A stretch of DNA of 34,814 nucleotides from an uncultured Oscillospiraceae bacterium (lineage in GTDB: Bacteria > Bacillota > Clostridia > Oscillospirales > Ruminococcaceae): positions 1-34,814 of the forward strand of contig UQSL01000014.1 in assembly GCA_900543705.1 (NCBI GenBank), given 5' to 3'. The stretch's first letter is position 1. Every line of letters starts with the position of its first letter. The notes beneath the pieces were generated by a model that saw only the letters and a list, made by a program, of their open reading frames with translations, was not told the DNA's origin and searched no databases. Positions 1 through 8,020 of this stretch are shown here, in pieces. The translations under genes and the position numbers were made by a program.

Positions 1-51
1 TACTGTTATCACTCCCCGTCTTGTATTTGTCTTTCTCTTTTTATAAAGAAT

Positions 52-240
52 ATGAAGCAGAAGGTTTGCGGTGAATGCCGCTTTTTGATAGAAGATACCC
101 GAAGCCACATCTATACACGCAGAGGTTACTGCTTTTGCAAAAAGCGGGGAATCTTTTTCAGCCGCAATTACCAGGTGGGCGAGGGAACGCGGGTAGCAAA
201 GGACATGCCTGCCTGCGAACTGTTTGAAAAACGGGAATAA
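52..240 (+). CDS. Small cysteine-rich protein, unrecognised
   Basis: A 62-residue basic, soluble protein that I do not recognise. It has five cysteines (C6, C9, C27, C29, C55) arranged as CxxC, CxC and a lone Cys, which could bind a zinc ion or another metal; that is inference. No signal peptide or membrane segment is visible. The ATG has no clear Shine-Dalgarno sequence just upstream, so the start is uncertain. A strong intrinsic terminator begins 19 bases after the stop, which supports this being a real transcribed gene and the end of a transcript. The window starts too close to show whether it belongs to an upstream operon. Confidence 0.6.
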   Translation: MKQKVCGECRFLIEDTRSHIYTRRGYCFCKKRGIFFSRNYQVGEGTRVAKDMPACELFEKRE

Positions 241-258
241 TTTATCAGGAAAATCAGG

Positions 259-299
259 AAAACAGGGCTGTGCGGTCACGAGCGCGGCTCTGTTTTGTT
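259..299 (+). terminator. Rho-independent terminator after the Cys-rich gene
   Basis: Arms 259-273 and 282-296 form a 15-bp stem (three G.U pairs) around an 8-nt loop. The stem closes with A4/T4, so the RNA ends in a U-rich tail (TTTTGTT). Confidence 0.85.
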
Positions 300-437
300 A
301 TATGTTGCTGATAGGCATTGCCAAGACAGCGCCGGGGATTCCTGTATCATTGGGCTGTCGGAAGGGAAATGGACAATGATACCGGGAAACCGGAAAGAAT
401 CCGGTTATCTCGGGCCTGCTGTATCCACCACCGGCAA
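300..437. other. Gene-free stretch between the Cys-rich gene and the VOC gene
   Basis: With its two flanking hairpins this is part of a 319-bp stretch (241-559) without a convincing gene. Open frames exist on both strands, but they have no ribosome site, recognisable motif or plausible composition. I see nothing else here. Confidence 0.5.
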
Positions 438-476
438 AACAGAATCCCTGCACTGTTACAGTGCAGGGATTCTGTT
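438..476 (-). terminator. Perfect 18-bp hairpin downstream of the VOC gene
   Basis: Arms 438-455 and 459-476 are perfectly complementary over 18 bp with a 3-nt loop (TTA). It lies 83 bases past the stop of the minus-strand VOC gene. Read on the minus strand the stem is followed by a short T run (TTTTGCC), so it most likely ends that transcript. The T tract is short, so a role as a plain inverted repeat cannot be excluded. Confidence 0.55.
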
Positions 477-559
477 GGCCGATTTTAAAAGCGGATTCCA
501 CCGGTTTTCTTGTACGACATCTTTAAACAGGGACGAGTGTTTTTACAGAGCGCGGCATT

Positions 560-988
560 TTATAATAATGCAAATGCAGGACTCTCCATCAGTGATTTCA
601 TCCGGCATAAACAGAAAGGATGCCCGGCAGGGTCAAGCATAACTTTCCAGTCATCGGAATATTGTACGGCTGCTGTTTTCGCCCCGCACCGCAATGCGTG
701 TGCGACTGCCTGTTCCAAATCGTTCACAACAAAGTCCAGATGCGCCATCTGCTGCTGTGCTCCGGATTCTTGGGGCCATACAGGTGCCTGATATTCCGGG
801 TTGCGTTGGAACGTGATGCCGGGATAGGCCCCCTGCGCCGTTCCCGGAGCACCTAAGCAGGCCCAATCCTCATCATGATATGCTATTTCCCAACCAAGCA
901 GCTGCGCATAGAACTCTGCCAGTGCATAAGGATCTTTACAGTCGACTGTAAAGGCGTACAGCTTGATTTTCAGTGCATCATCTGTCAT
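560..988 (-). CDS. VOC-superfamily (glyoxalase-like) protein
   Basis: This 142-residue protein has the paired beta-alpha-beta-beta-beta layout of the vicinal oxygen chelate superfamily. The N-terminal half contains a YAFTVDCKDP strand followed by an ALAEFYAQLLGWE helix, and the second half has HLDFVVNDLEQAV and a final DPAGHPFCL strand. It is closest in style to glyoxalase-like domain proteins (Pfam Glyoxalase_6), whose substrates are generally unknown. The first module lacks an obvious metal-ligand His, so metal-dependent catalysis is uncertain; a ligand-binding or resistance role is equally possible. The start is fixed by GGAGGG six bases upstream. It is a single-gene unit facing the rest of the region, and an insertion relic sits directly behind its ribosome site, where its promoter would be expected. 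Confidence 0.88.
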   Translation of the reverse strand: MTDDALKIKLYAFTVDCKDPYALAEFYAQLLGWEIAYHDEDWACLGAPGTAQGAYPGITFQRNPEYQAPVWPQESGAQQQMAHLDFVVNDLEQAVAHALRCGAKTAAVQYSDDWKVMLDPAGHPFCLCRMKSLMESPAFALL

Positions 989-1013
989 ATGATTCCCTCC
1001 AAATAAAAAATCC

Positions 1014-1249
1014 CGGACTGTAAAGTTAAATAAAAGTTGAAGACCCGTCAGCCCTTGAGGTACAATGGCTTTACCATGTTCCTCTTCTTCTACAACTTCG
1101 TCCGCCTACACTCCGCCTTGAACGGCCTCACCCCGGCGCAATGCGCCGGCCTGAAGCTATCCAAAAAGCGTAAACGTGAGCTTCTACTTGTTGCGTAGCG
1201 AAATTCGCTGATTTTGGGTCTTATTTTTTCATGTTTACTTTACAGTGCC
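1014..1249 (+). mobile_element. Internally deleted IS6-like insertion element (MITE-like relic)
   Basis: About 236 bp bounded by imperfect terminal inverted repeats. The left end (1015-1046) and the complement of the right end (1216-1249) share ACTGTAAAGT near the tip and AAGACCC on the inner side. An 8-bp direct repeat AAAAATCC lies just outside both ends (1006-1013 and 1250-1257), as expected for a target-site duplication of IS6-type elements. The inside carries only the C-terminal ~50 codons of a DDE transposase, so the element cannot move by itself. The exact outer base is uncertain by one or two positions, and the direct repeat is A-rich. Confidence 0.7.
1043..1198 (+). pseudogene. C-terminal remnant of a DDE transposase
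   Basis: An open frame without a start codon reads through to a TAG at 1196. It encodes the typical end of IS6/IS240-like or rve-type transposases: FFYNFVRLHSALNGLTPAQ, with the family's YNF-R-H-L-G-TP pattern, then a basic tail. Everything upstream, including most of the catalytic DDE domain, is missing and the left terminal repeat is joined almost directly to this tail. A family search of the 51-residue peptide would settle which IS family it derives from. Confidence 0.75.
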
Positions 1250-1382
1250 AAAAATCCTGTACTTTCCACGTAGAAAGCGAATGCGTATATATATCATAGC
1301 ATGAGCGCCGGCACTCCTCAAGCAGATTTGATAATTATGCGTTGGCCCCATTTCCCAAGCCGGGGGTTCCGGGAGTTTTGCA

Positions 1383-1411
1383 TTGACGAATTCACAGGAA
1401 AAAGGTATAAT
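1383..1411 (+). promoter_or_regulatory. Near-consensus sigma-A promoter for the miaB operon
   Basis: TTGACG at 1383-1388, a 17-bp spacer and a perfect TATAAT at 1406-1411 predict transcription from about 1418, leaving a leader of roughly 88 nt before miaB. The leader contains a small GC hairpin (1420-1434). No promoter of comparable quality was noticed inside the following 13 kb of same-strand genes. The 130 bp between the insertion relic and this promoter show nothing else. Confidence 0.85.
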
Positions 1412-1505
1412 TAACAATACGGCATTTTGTGCCGGAATTTGTCAAAGGAACAACAGGACAGGCCGTACCCCAAAGGCGGCGGCAGGTCTGGAAAGGATAT
1501 AAGGC

Positions 1506-2933
1506 ATGACTCAGCGCAAGATTAAGTCAGTCCCGGCGGAGGAAATCGACCGTCAGCGGGAATTCATGTTGTTTGTCCGAGGTATCAGCGAAGAGCGGGC
1601 CATGAAACAGGGGGAAGCCCCCAAAGCGTTTGTCCGCACCTATGGCTGCCAGGGCAATGTAGCGGACGGCGAAAAGCTCAAAGGGATGCTTGAAGAGATG
1701 GGCTATACTCTGGTGGATTCCCCGGACGGGGCTGATTTGGTGCTGTACAATACCTGTGCGATTCGCGAACACGCGGAGGACCGGGTGTTCGGCAATGTGG
1801 GGGCGTTGAAAAACAACAAGCGCCGCAATCCCTCGATGCTTATCGGGCTGTGCGGCTGTATGATGCAGCAGGGGCATGTCGCCGAGCGCATAAAAAAGAG
1901 CTACCCCTATGTGGATTTGGTGTTCGGCACACATGCCATGCACCGGTTCCCGGAGTTGCTCTATCAGGCACTTTCCTCTCATCGCAGAGTCTTTGAGATT
2001 TCGGACAGTGACGGAGTTATCGCGGAGGGATTGCCAACCCATCGGGACGGCAAGTACAAGGCGTGGCTTCCTATCATGTACGGGTGCAACAATTTCTGCA
2101 CCTACTGCGTTGTTCCCTATGTCCGCGGAAGGGAACGCAGCCGACAGCCGCAGGACATTCTGGAGGAGGCAAGGGAACTGGTTGCAAAGGGGTACAGGGA
2201 TATCACTTTGCTCGGGCAAAACGTTAATTCTTATGGGAATGACCTGGAAAACGGTATTCGTTTTCCACAGTTGCTCAGGGAGATAAACGCGTTGGACGGG
2301 GATTTTCGCATACGCTTTATGACTTCCCACCCGAAGGACTGCACCCACGAGCTTATTGATGCTATCGCTGAATGTGAGAAGGTGTGCAACCACATTCATC
2401 TGCCGGTGCAGAGCGGGAGCAGTCGGGTTTTACAGGCGATGAACCGGCATTATACCCGGGAAAGCTACCTTTCTTTAATTGAATACGCCAAGGAAAAGAT
2501 CCCAGATGTCTCGTTTACCAGTGATATCATCGTTGGATTTCCCGGAGAGACCTATGAGGAATTTTTACAAACGGTCAGCCTGATTGAACAGGTGGAATAC
2601 GATTCGCTGTATACTTTTATCTTCTCCCCACGCAAGGGCACAAAGGCCTATGACATGCCTGACCCCGTTTCCCAGGAGGAAAAGGGCAGGTGGTTTCGGC
2701 AATTGCTTGCGGTACAGGAAAGAATCGGCGAGGGCAGATATCAGTCATTGATTGGAAAGACCCTGCGGGTGCTTCCTGAGGGCGAGGGCAAAAGTGGAGA
2801 AGGATATCTTACTGGAAGAAGCGATGCTAACGTCATCGTGGATTTCCCCGGGAGTAAGTCCTTGATTGGCAAATTTGTAGAAGTAAAAATCACGAAAGCG
2901 CTCAACTGGGCGGTGCTCGGTGAGCTTGAATAA
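1506..2933 (+). CDS. miaB: tRNA-2-methylthio-N6-dimethylallyladenosine synthase
   Basis: MiaB is a radical-SAM methylthiotransferase. It adds the 2-methylthio group to i6A37 in tRNAs reading UNN codons, acting after MiaA, which is also encoded here. The 475 residues show the full family layout. An N-terminal MTTase domain carries the auxiliary-cluster cysteines C48 (YGCQGN), C84 (NTCAIREHA) and C118 (GCMMQQ). The radical-SAM CxxxCxxC motif is at C194, C198 and C201 (YGCNNFCTYCVVPY), and a TRAM RNA-binding domain occupies about 410-475. The extended N-terminus of some 40 residues is usual in Firmicutes. AAAGGA eight bases upstream supports the ATG. It is the first gene of the long operon, 15 bases ahead of the YlbF-family gene, the same neighbour pair as in Bacillus subtilis. 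Confidence 0.97.
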   Translation: MTQRKIKSVPAEEIDRQREFMLFVRGISEERAMKQGEAPKAFVRTYGCQGNVADGEKLKGMLEEMGYTLVDSPDGADLVLYNTCAIREHAEDRVFGNVGALKNNKRRNPSMLIGLCGCMMQQGHVAERIKKSYPYVDLVFGTHAMHRFPELLYQALSSHRRVFEISDSDGVIAEGLPTHRDGKYKAWLPIMYGCNNFCTYCVVPYVRGRERSRQPQDILEEARELVAKGYRDITLLGQNVNSYGNDLENGIRFPQLLREINALDGDFRIRFMTSHPKDCTHELIDAIAECEKVCNHIHLPVQSGSSRVLQAMNRHYTRESYLSLIEYAKEKIPDVSFTSDIIVGFPGETYEEFLQTVSLIEQVEYDSLYTFIFSPRKGTKAYDMPDPVSQEEKGRWFRQLLAVQERIGEGRYQSLIGKTLRVLPEGEGKSGEGYLTGRSDANVIVDFPGSKSLIGKFVEVKITKALNWAVLGELE

Positions 2934-2948
2934 CAGGAGGAAAGCAAC

Positions 2949-3356
2949 ATGGATTTGATTCAAATGGCACGCGACCTCGGTACGGCAATTCAGGAGGATG
3001 AAACCTATATCGCCCTGCAGATTGCGAAAACGGCAAACGATAATGACAAGGACTTACAGGATGCTATCGGGGAGTTTAATCTCAAACGCATCGCCATCAG
3101 CGAAGAGATGAACAAAAAAGACGGTGAGAAGAATGAGGAGAACCTTGCTCACCTGGATAAAGAGCTGCGCGACGCTTATGGGAAAATCATGAACAATGAA
3201 AACATGGCGCGCTATAACGAAGCGAAAAACAAAATGGATACCCTTATGAACCAGATCAGCTCCCTGCTGATGATTGCAGTCAACGGGGAGGATCCGCAGA
3301 CAGCGGACCCCGCCGCCTGCACCGGAAGCTGCGCAACCTGCGGCGGCTGCCACTAA
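2949..3356 (+). CDS. YlbF/YmcA (RicA-like) family protein with Cys-rich tail
   Basis: The 135 residues match the Com_YlbF (DUF964) fold: a mostly helical, highly charged body of about 110 residues. In Bacillus subtilis the family members RicA (YmcA) and RicF (YlbF) join RicT in an Fe-S complex that directs RNase Y processing of operon transcripts and affects competence, sporulation and biofilm formation. Here the C-terminus has four closely spaced cysteines (C124, C128, C131, C134) plus a terminal His, a plausible Fe-S or zinc site. The position directly after miaB matches the ymcB-ymcA order of B. subtilis and favours a RicA-type role, although orthology to RicA rather than RicF is not proven by sequence reading. 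A strong AGGAGG site precedes the ATG. Confidence 0.85.
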   Translation: MDLIQMARDLGTAIQEDETYIALQIAKTANDNDKDLQDAIGEFNLKRIAISEEMNKKDGEKNEENLAHLDKELRDAYGKIMNNENMARYNEAKNKMDTLMNQISSLLMIAVNGEDPQTADPAACTGSCATCGGCH

Positions 3357-3391
3357 AAAATAGGACATTTTGAGGAGGACGGAGAGAAGAT

Positions 3392-5989
3392 ATGGCACTT
3401 TCACCGATGATGCAGCAGTATCTGAGAATCAAAGAGGAACACAAGGACCATATCCTGTTTTTCCGTGTCGGCGATTTTTATGAGATGTTCTTTGATGACG
3501 CGAAACTGGCGGCAAAAGAACTCGACTTGGTGCTGACGGGCAAGGACTGCGGACTGGAAGAAAGAGCGCCCATGTGCGGCGTACCCTTCCACAGCTGCGA
3601 CGCCTATATCTCCCGCCTGGTCAAAAAAGGATACAAAATCGCAATCTGCGAACAGATGGAGGACCCCGCGACTGCCAAAGGACTGGTACGCCGCGAGGTC
3701 ATCCGCGTTATTACGCCCGGCACGGTTATTGAAAGTAACATGCTCGATGAGGACTGCAATAACTTCATCGGCTGCGTGTACCTTGCGGACAACGGCCGCT
3801 CCGGCCTGTGTTTCGCGGACGTCTCTACCGGGGAAATCCACGCGACCCTGCTGCCAGACGGGGAACAGATCGGGATTATCAATGAAATCGGAAAGTTTTC
3901 CCCGACAGAGCTGCTGTTCAATCGGCTGATTCGGGAGAAAAAGGATATTACCCATTTTCTTAAGGAAAAAATCCGCTGTGTCGCGGATATTCTGGAGGAC
4001 AGCGAATTTGAGCTGTCGAGGACCAGGGAGTTGGTACAAGAGCATTTCGGCGTGGACAACCTCGAACGTCTCGGCATGGTTGGCTGTGATGAGACAGTTC
4101 GCGCAGTCGGAGCACTCCTGTCCTATCTTGCAAGAACCCAGCAAAACCTGATTACCCGCCTGACCTCCCTGGATTTTTACCGGGAGGATTCGTTTATGGT
4201 GCTCGACTCCTATGCGCGCAAAAATTTGGAGCTGACCCAGACTATCCGTGATTCGGAGAAAAAAGGCAGCCTGCTCTGGGTGCTTGACCGCACAAAGACC
4301 GCGATGGGAAAACGCCTGATCCGCAATTATATCGAACAGCCACTTTTAAATCCGGCAGCGATTTTAAAGCGCCATGTGGCGGTATCAGAATTGTATAACG
4401 ACCCGATTTTGTGCGATGATATCACTACACAGATGAGCGGAATCTACGATTTGGAGCGTCTGATGACGCGTATCGTCTACGGTACGGCAAGCCCGAGGGA
4501 GATGCGTTCGCTTGCCGACGCGGCAGGGAGCCTTCCAAAGCTCAAAAAGATGCTGGAAAACGCAAAGTGCGGCCTCCTGCGGGAAGTATACACGCAGATG
4601 GATACGCTCGAAGACGTCAAGGAAGTCATCGAAAACGCCATCATTGACGAGCCACCGGTCTCCGCAAAGGACGGCGGAATCATCCGTGCAGGATTTAACG
4701 CGGAAATTGACGAGCTGAACGCGATACTGAAAAACAGCAAGCAGATCCTTTCGGATATCGAGGCGAAATACCGGCAGGAAACCGGTATCAAGACTTTGAA
4801 AGTCGGCTACAATAAAGTCTTCGGGTATTATATTGAGGTCACCAAAACAAACACCGCGCTGGTGCCGGATACCTTTATCCGCAAGCAGACGCTGACCAAC
4901 GCGGAACGGTATATTACCCAGGAGCTCAAGGACGTTGAGGATAATATTTTAGGGGCGAGCGGGCGCGTCGTGGCGCTCGACCTCGAGATGTTTGCGCAAG
5001 TGCGGGAGTTCACCGCCTCTCACCTCCACCGTATCCAGAGCACAGCCTCCGCGGTGGCAAAGCTCGACGTCATGTGTTCGTTTGCGAATGTCTCCCGGCA
5101 AAGAGGATACTGCTGTCCTGACGTGACAATGAATGGGGATATCCTTATTGAGGAGGGACGCCACCCGGTCGTCGAAGCCCTGCTTACCGACGCGGCATTT
5201 GTGCCAAACGACACCCGCATGGATGGAAAGGACAACCGGATGCTTGTCATCACCGGACCGAACATGGCGGGTAAATCGACTTATATGCGCCAGGTGGCGC
5301 TCATCTGCCTGATGTCGCAGATTGGCTGCTTTGTCCCGGCAAAATCCGCAAGGCTGTCGGTTGTCGACCGCATTTTTACCAGAATCGGCGCGTCGGATGA
5401 TTTGGCCTCCGGCCAGTCCACTTTTATGGTGGAGATGAACGAGGTCGCACACATCCTCAAAAACGCGACGAAGCAAAGCCTGCTTATTTTGGATGAAATC
5501 GGGCGCGGAACGTCTACCTACGACGGGATGAGTATTGCGCGCGCGGTCATCGAGCATATTGCGGACAAGCGCAAGCTCGGTGCAAAGACTCTGTTTGCGA
5601 CCCATTACCATGAGTTGACTGAGCTTGAAGAATTGCTCGACGGGGTGGTCAATTACAACATTGCGGTTAAAAAGCGGGGAGACGATATCACCTTCCTTCG
5701 TAAAATCATCCGTGGCGGTGCGGATGAGAGCTATGGTATTGAGGTGGCAAAGCTCGCCGGTATCCCGGACAGCGTAGTGAACCGTGCGAAAAAGATACTT
5801 GCGGAGCTTGATGTAAACGGGCCGGCGGTGCGGGCAAAATCCGCTCCCGAGCCGGAGGAGGAAGCGCAGATTTCCTTTGCCTCCTCCACGCATGACGAGC
5901 TTGCCGCCGCCATCGAGCAGGTTGACTTGAATACGCTGACGCCGATTGAGGCGCTCAATAAACTATATGAGCTAAAGGCAATGCTGTAA
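3392..5989 (+). CDS. mutS: DNA mismatch repair protein MutS
   Basis: MutS recognises base mismatches and small loops and recruits MutL using ATP. The 865-residue length is typical. The N-terminal mismatch-binding domain has the Phe-x-Glu reader motif in GDFYEMF. Connector, lever and clamp domains follow. The ABC-type ATPase has Walker A GPNMAGKS at 622-629 and Walker B LILDEIGRG with D701/E702. The extreme C-terminus (NTLTPIEALNKLYELKAML) resembles the tetramerisation or beta-clamp-proximal tail of bacterial MutS1. This rules out the MutS2 paralogue, which lacks the mismatch domain and has a Smr domain. GAGGAGG precedes the start at a good distance. mutL follows after 18 bases, so the two are co-expressed. 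Confidence 0.98.
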   Translation: MALSPMMQQYLRIKEEHKDHILFFRVGDFYEMFFDDAKLAAKELDLVLTGKDCGLEERAPMCGVPFHSCDAYISRLVKKGYKIAICEQMEDPATAKGLVRREVIRVITPGTVIESNMLDEDCNNFIGCVYLADNGRSGLCFADVSTGEIHATLLPDGEQIGIINEIGKFSPTELLFNRLIREKKDITHFLKEKIRCVADILEDSEFELSRTRELVQEHFGVDNLERLGMVGCDETVRAVGALLSYLARTQQNLITRLTSLDFYREDSFMVLDSYARKNLELTQTIRDSEKKGSLLWVLDRTKTAMGKRLIRNYIEQPLLNPAAILKRHVAVSELYNDPILCDDITTQMSGIYDLERLMTRIVYGTASPREMRSLADAAGSLPKLKKMLENAKCGLLREVYTQMDTLEDVKEVIENAIIDEPPVSAKDGGIIRAGFNAEIDELNAILKNSKQILSDIEAKYRQETGIKTLKVGYNKVFGYYIEVTKTNTALVPDTFIRKQTLTNAERYITQELKDVEDNILGASGRVVALDLEMFAQVREFTASHLHRIQSTASAVAKLDVMCSFANVSRQRGYCCPDVTMNGDILIEEGRHPVVEALLTDAAFVPNDTRMDGKDNRMLVITGPNMAGKSTYMRQVALICLMSQIGCFVPAKSARLSVVDRIFTRIGASDDLASGQSTFMVEMNEVAHILKNATKQSLLILDEIGRGTSTYDGMSIARAVIEHIADKRKLGAKTLFATHYHELTELEELLDGVVNYNIAVKKRGDDITFLRKIIRGGADESYGIEVAKLAGIPDSVVNRAKKILAELDVNGPAVRAKSAPEPEEEAQISFASSTHDELAAAIEQVDLNTLTPIEALNKLYELKAML

Positions 5990-6007
5990 GGGAAAGGAGC
6001 TGAGAGC

Positions 6008-8008
6008 ATGGCAAAAATTCAGGTGCTTCAAAAGCATGTCGCGGAACTGATTGCCGCGGGTGAAGTGTGCGAACGCCCGTCCTCTGTAGTCAAGGAGCTG
6101 GTGGAAAACTCCATCGATGCAGGGGCCAGTGTGATTACGGTTGAGATTAAGAACGGAGGCATCACCTATCTGCGGGTCACGGATAACGGAAGCGGAATCG
6201 AACCGGACAGTGTAAAAACCGCGTTTTTGCGCCATGCGACCAGCAAGATTTCCTCAGAAGTTGATTTGGAGCATATCCTGACGCTCGGGTTTCGCGGGGA
6301 AGCGCTCGCCTCGATTGCGGCGGTTTCCCGTGTGCAAATGATCACGAAAACACAAGGGGCAATCGCCGGTACGGAGATTACCCTCGAGGGAGGGGAAATC
6401 ACCTCCTTTGGGGAGGCGGGCTGCCCACAGGGTACGACGATTGTGGTAAAGGATTTATTCTACAATACCCCGGCACGTATGAAGTTTTTGAAAAAGGATG
6501 TTTCGGAAGCCAATTCTGTCTGCGGGGTTGTGGAAAAGATTGCGCTTTCCCATCCGGAGATCTCGTTTCGGATACTCCGGGACAATAAGGAGTATTTGAA
6601 CACGCCGGGGGACGGCAAACTTCTCTCCGCAGTGTATAGCGTGCTTGGAAAGAATGTGGCTAAGGGGATGCTCCCGGTGGAGTACTCTTTTGAGGCTGTC
6701 AAGGTAGTAGGCTTTATCTCCAAACCGGAGCAGAGCCGGGCCAATCGTTCGCTGCAAAACTTCTTTGTCAACGGCAGATTTGTCAAATCCCGCACTTGTG
6801 CGGCGGCACTCGAGCAGGCCTATAAGCATGCTATTATGGTACAGAAATTCCCGGCCTGCGTGCTGATGGTGGATATGCCGGCACAGCTTGTTGACGTCAA
6901 CGTTCATCCGGCAAAAATCGAGGTGCGCTTTGTCAACGAAAAGACGGTGTTTGACGCGGTATTCCAAGGAGTGAAAAACACCCTTTCCCAGGGAATCGAG
7001 TTTGAAGCCATTGACCTTAGTGAGAAAAAGACGGTGCAGGAGAAGGTCGTCCCTCCTCAGCAGATGTCACTCAGGCAATTCAAGGCGCTTTCCGCGATGG
7101 AGCAGGCACAGCAGGCGGAACAGGAGCAGAAGAGTTCCGCCGCCTATCCATCTGTACAGCGGCAGGAAACTCCTTACAAGGAGCTGTTTTTTGACAGTGG
7201 AATGCTTCCCGGTATTGAAGAACTCCCGAAGACAAAACGGGAGATTTCCGTGGAAATCCCCTATGAAGAGCCAAAGCGTCCTTCCGGGCTTGACCGTTTT
7301 TCCGAGTTTGTCCAAAATCAGGAGGGTGCGGCATTTCCCTTTTCAAGGCCGCAGCAGGCACAAGAAGTGCCCTCTCCTGATCCGATTCCGCTTCATCCGC
7401 AAGCCAAGCCTGTCTTACAGGATGTATCCGAGACTCATGAGCAGAATTACCGCCTGGTTGGGGAGGCTTTCGGTACCTACCTGCTTGTGGAGCGCGGGGA
7501 AGAATTGCTGCTCATCGATAAACATGCCGCGCACGAGCGGATGTTGTTCAATCGCCTGCGCAGTACACAGGATGATTCCAACAGCCAGGTTTTGCTCGAG
7601 CCGCTCATGATTGCACTTTCTGCCGAGGACTACACTACGCTGCTTGGCGCACTGGATACACTGTCCACTCTTGGGGTTGAGGCAGAGGATTTCGGATCCA
7701 AAACCCTGCTTGTTCGCGCGATGCCGATGTATGTTGCAGAGGAAGACGTGCAGGAGCTGCTCGAGGAATTGGCGGGGAAACTATCTGGAGGCGTGCACGA
7801 TTTGACGCCGGAAAAACTCGATGACCTCTACCACTCGGTAGCGTGCCGTTGTGCAATTAAGGCACATAACAAGAGCACACCGATGGAGATGGAGCAGATT
7901 ATACGCACAATTTTAGAGGGAGACGATGTGCGCTACTGCCCGCACGGCAGGCCAGTGGCCATTACGTTAAAGCGCAGTGAAATTGAGAAAAAATTTGGGA
8001 GAATCTAA
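6008..8008 (+). CDS. mutL: DNA mismatch repair protein MutL
   Basis: MutL couples MutS to strand incision. The N-terminal GHKL ATPase motifs are all present: VENSIDAGA around E33/N34, DNGSGI at 59-64 and GFRGEAL at 94-100. A proline- and Gln-rich linker (about 345-470) joins a C-terminal dimerisation/endonuclease domain. That domain has DKHAAHE starting at D504, the CRCAIKAHNKS stretch and CPHGRP at 644-649, marks of the metal-dependent nickase MutL proteins found in bacteria without MutH. In the DQHA(x)2E(x)4E motif the Gln is Lys and the last Glu appears as Asn515. The core metal-binding residues remain, so nicking activity is still expected. The gene lies between mutS and miaA in the operon. 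Confidence 0.97.
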   Translation: MAKIQVLQKHVAELIAAGEVCERPSSVVKELVENSIDAGASVITVEIKNGGITYLRVTDNGSGIEPDSVKTAFLRHATSKISSEVDLEHILTLGFRGEALASIAAVSRVQMITKTQGAIAGTEITLEGGEITSFGEAGCPQGTTIVVKDLFYNTPARMKFLKKDVSEANSVCGVVEKIALSHPEISFRILRDNKEYLNTPGDGKLLSAVYSVLGKNVAKGMLPVEYSFEAVKVVGFISKPEQSRANRSLQNFFVNGRFVKSRTCAAALEQAYKHAIMVQKFPACVLMVDMPAQLVDVNVHPAKIEVRFVNEKTVFDAVFQGVKNTLSQGIEFEAIDLSEKKTVQEKVVPPQQMSLRQFKALSAMEQAQQAEQEQKSSAAYPSVQRQETPYKELFFDSGMLPGIEELPKTKREISVEIPYEEPKRPSGLDRFSEFVQNQEGAAFPFSRPQQAQEVPSPDPIPLHPQAKPVLQDVSETHEQNYRLVGEAFGTYLLVERGEELLLIDKHAAHERMLFNRLRSTQDDSNSQVLLEPLMIALSAEDYTTLLGALDTLSTLGVEAEDFGSKTLLVRAMPMYVAEEDVQELLEELAGKLSGGVHDLTPEKLDDLYHSVACRCAIKAHNKSTPMEMEQIIRTILEGDDVRYCPHGRPVAITLKRSEIEKKFGRI

Positions 8009-8020
8009 GGTAAGTCCGTT

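Noticed and set aside
295..856. Several plus-strand open frames of 78-115 codons overlapping the VOC gene and its downstream hairpin
   Set aside because: No ribosome sites or family motifs; they are antisense shadows of the VOC gene or cross the perfect hairpin.
1235..1417. Minus-strand frame of 60 codons upstream of miaB
   Set aside because: It begins inside the miaB promoter region, has no ribosome site and runs into the insertion relic.
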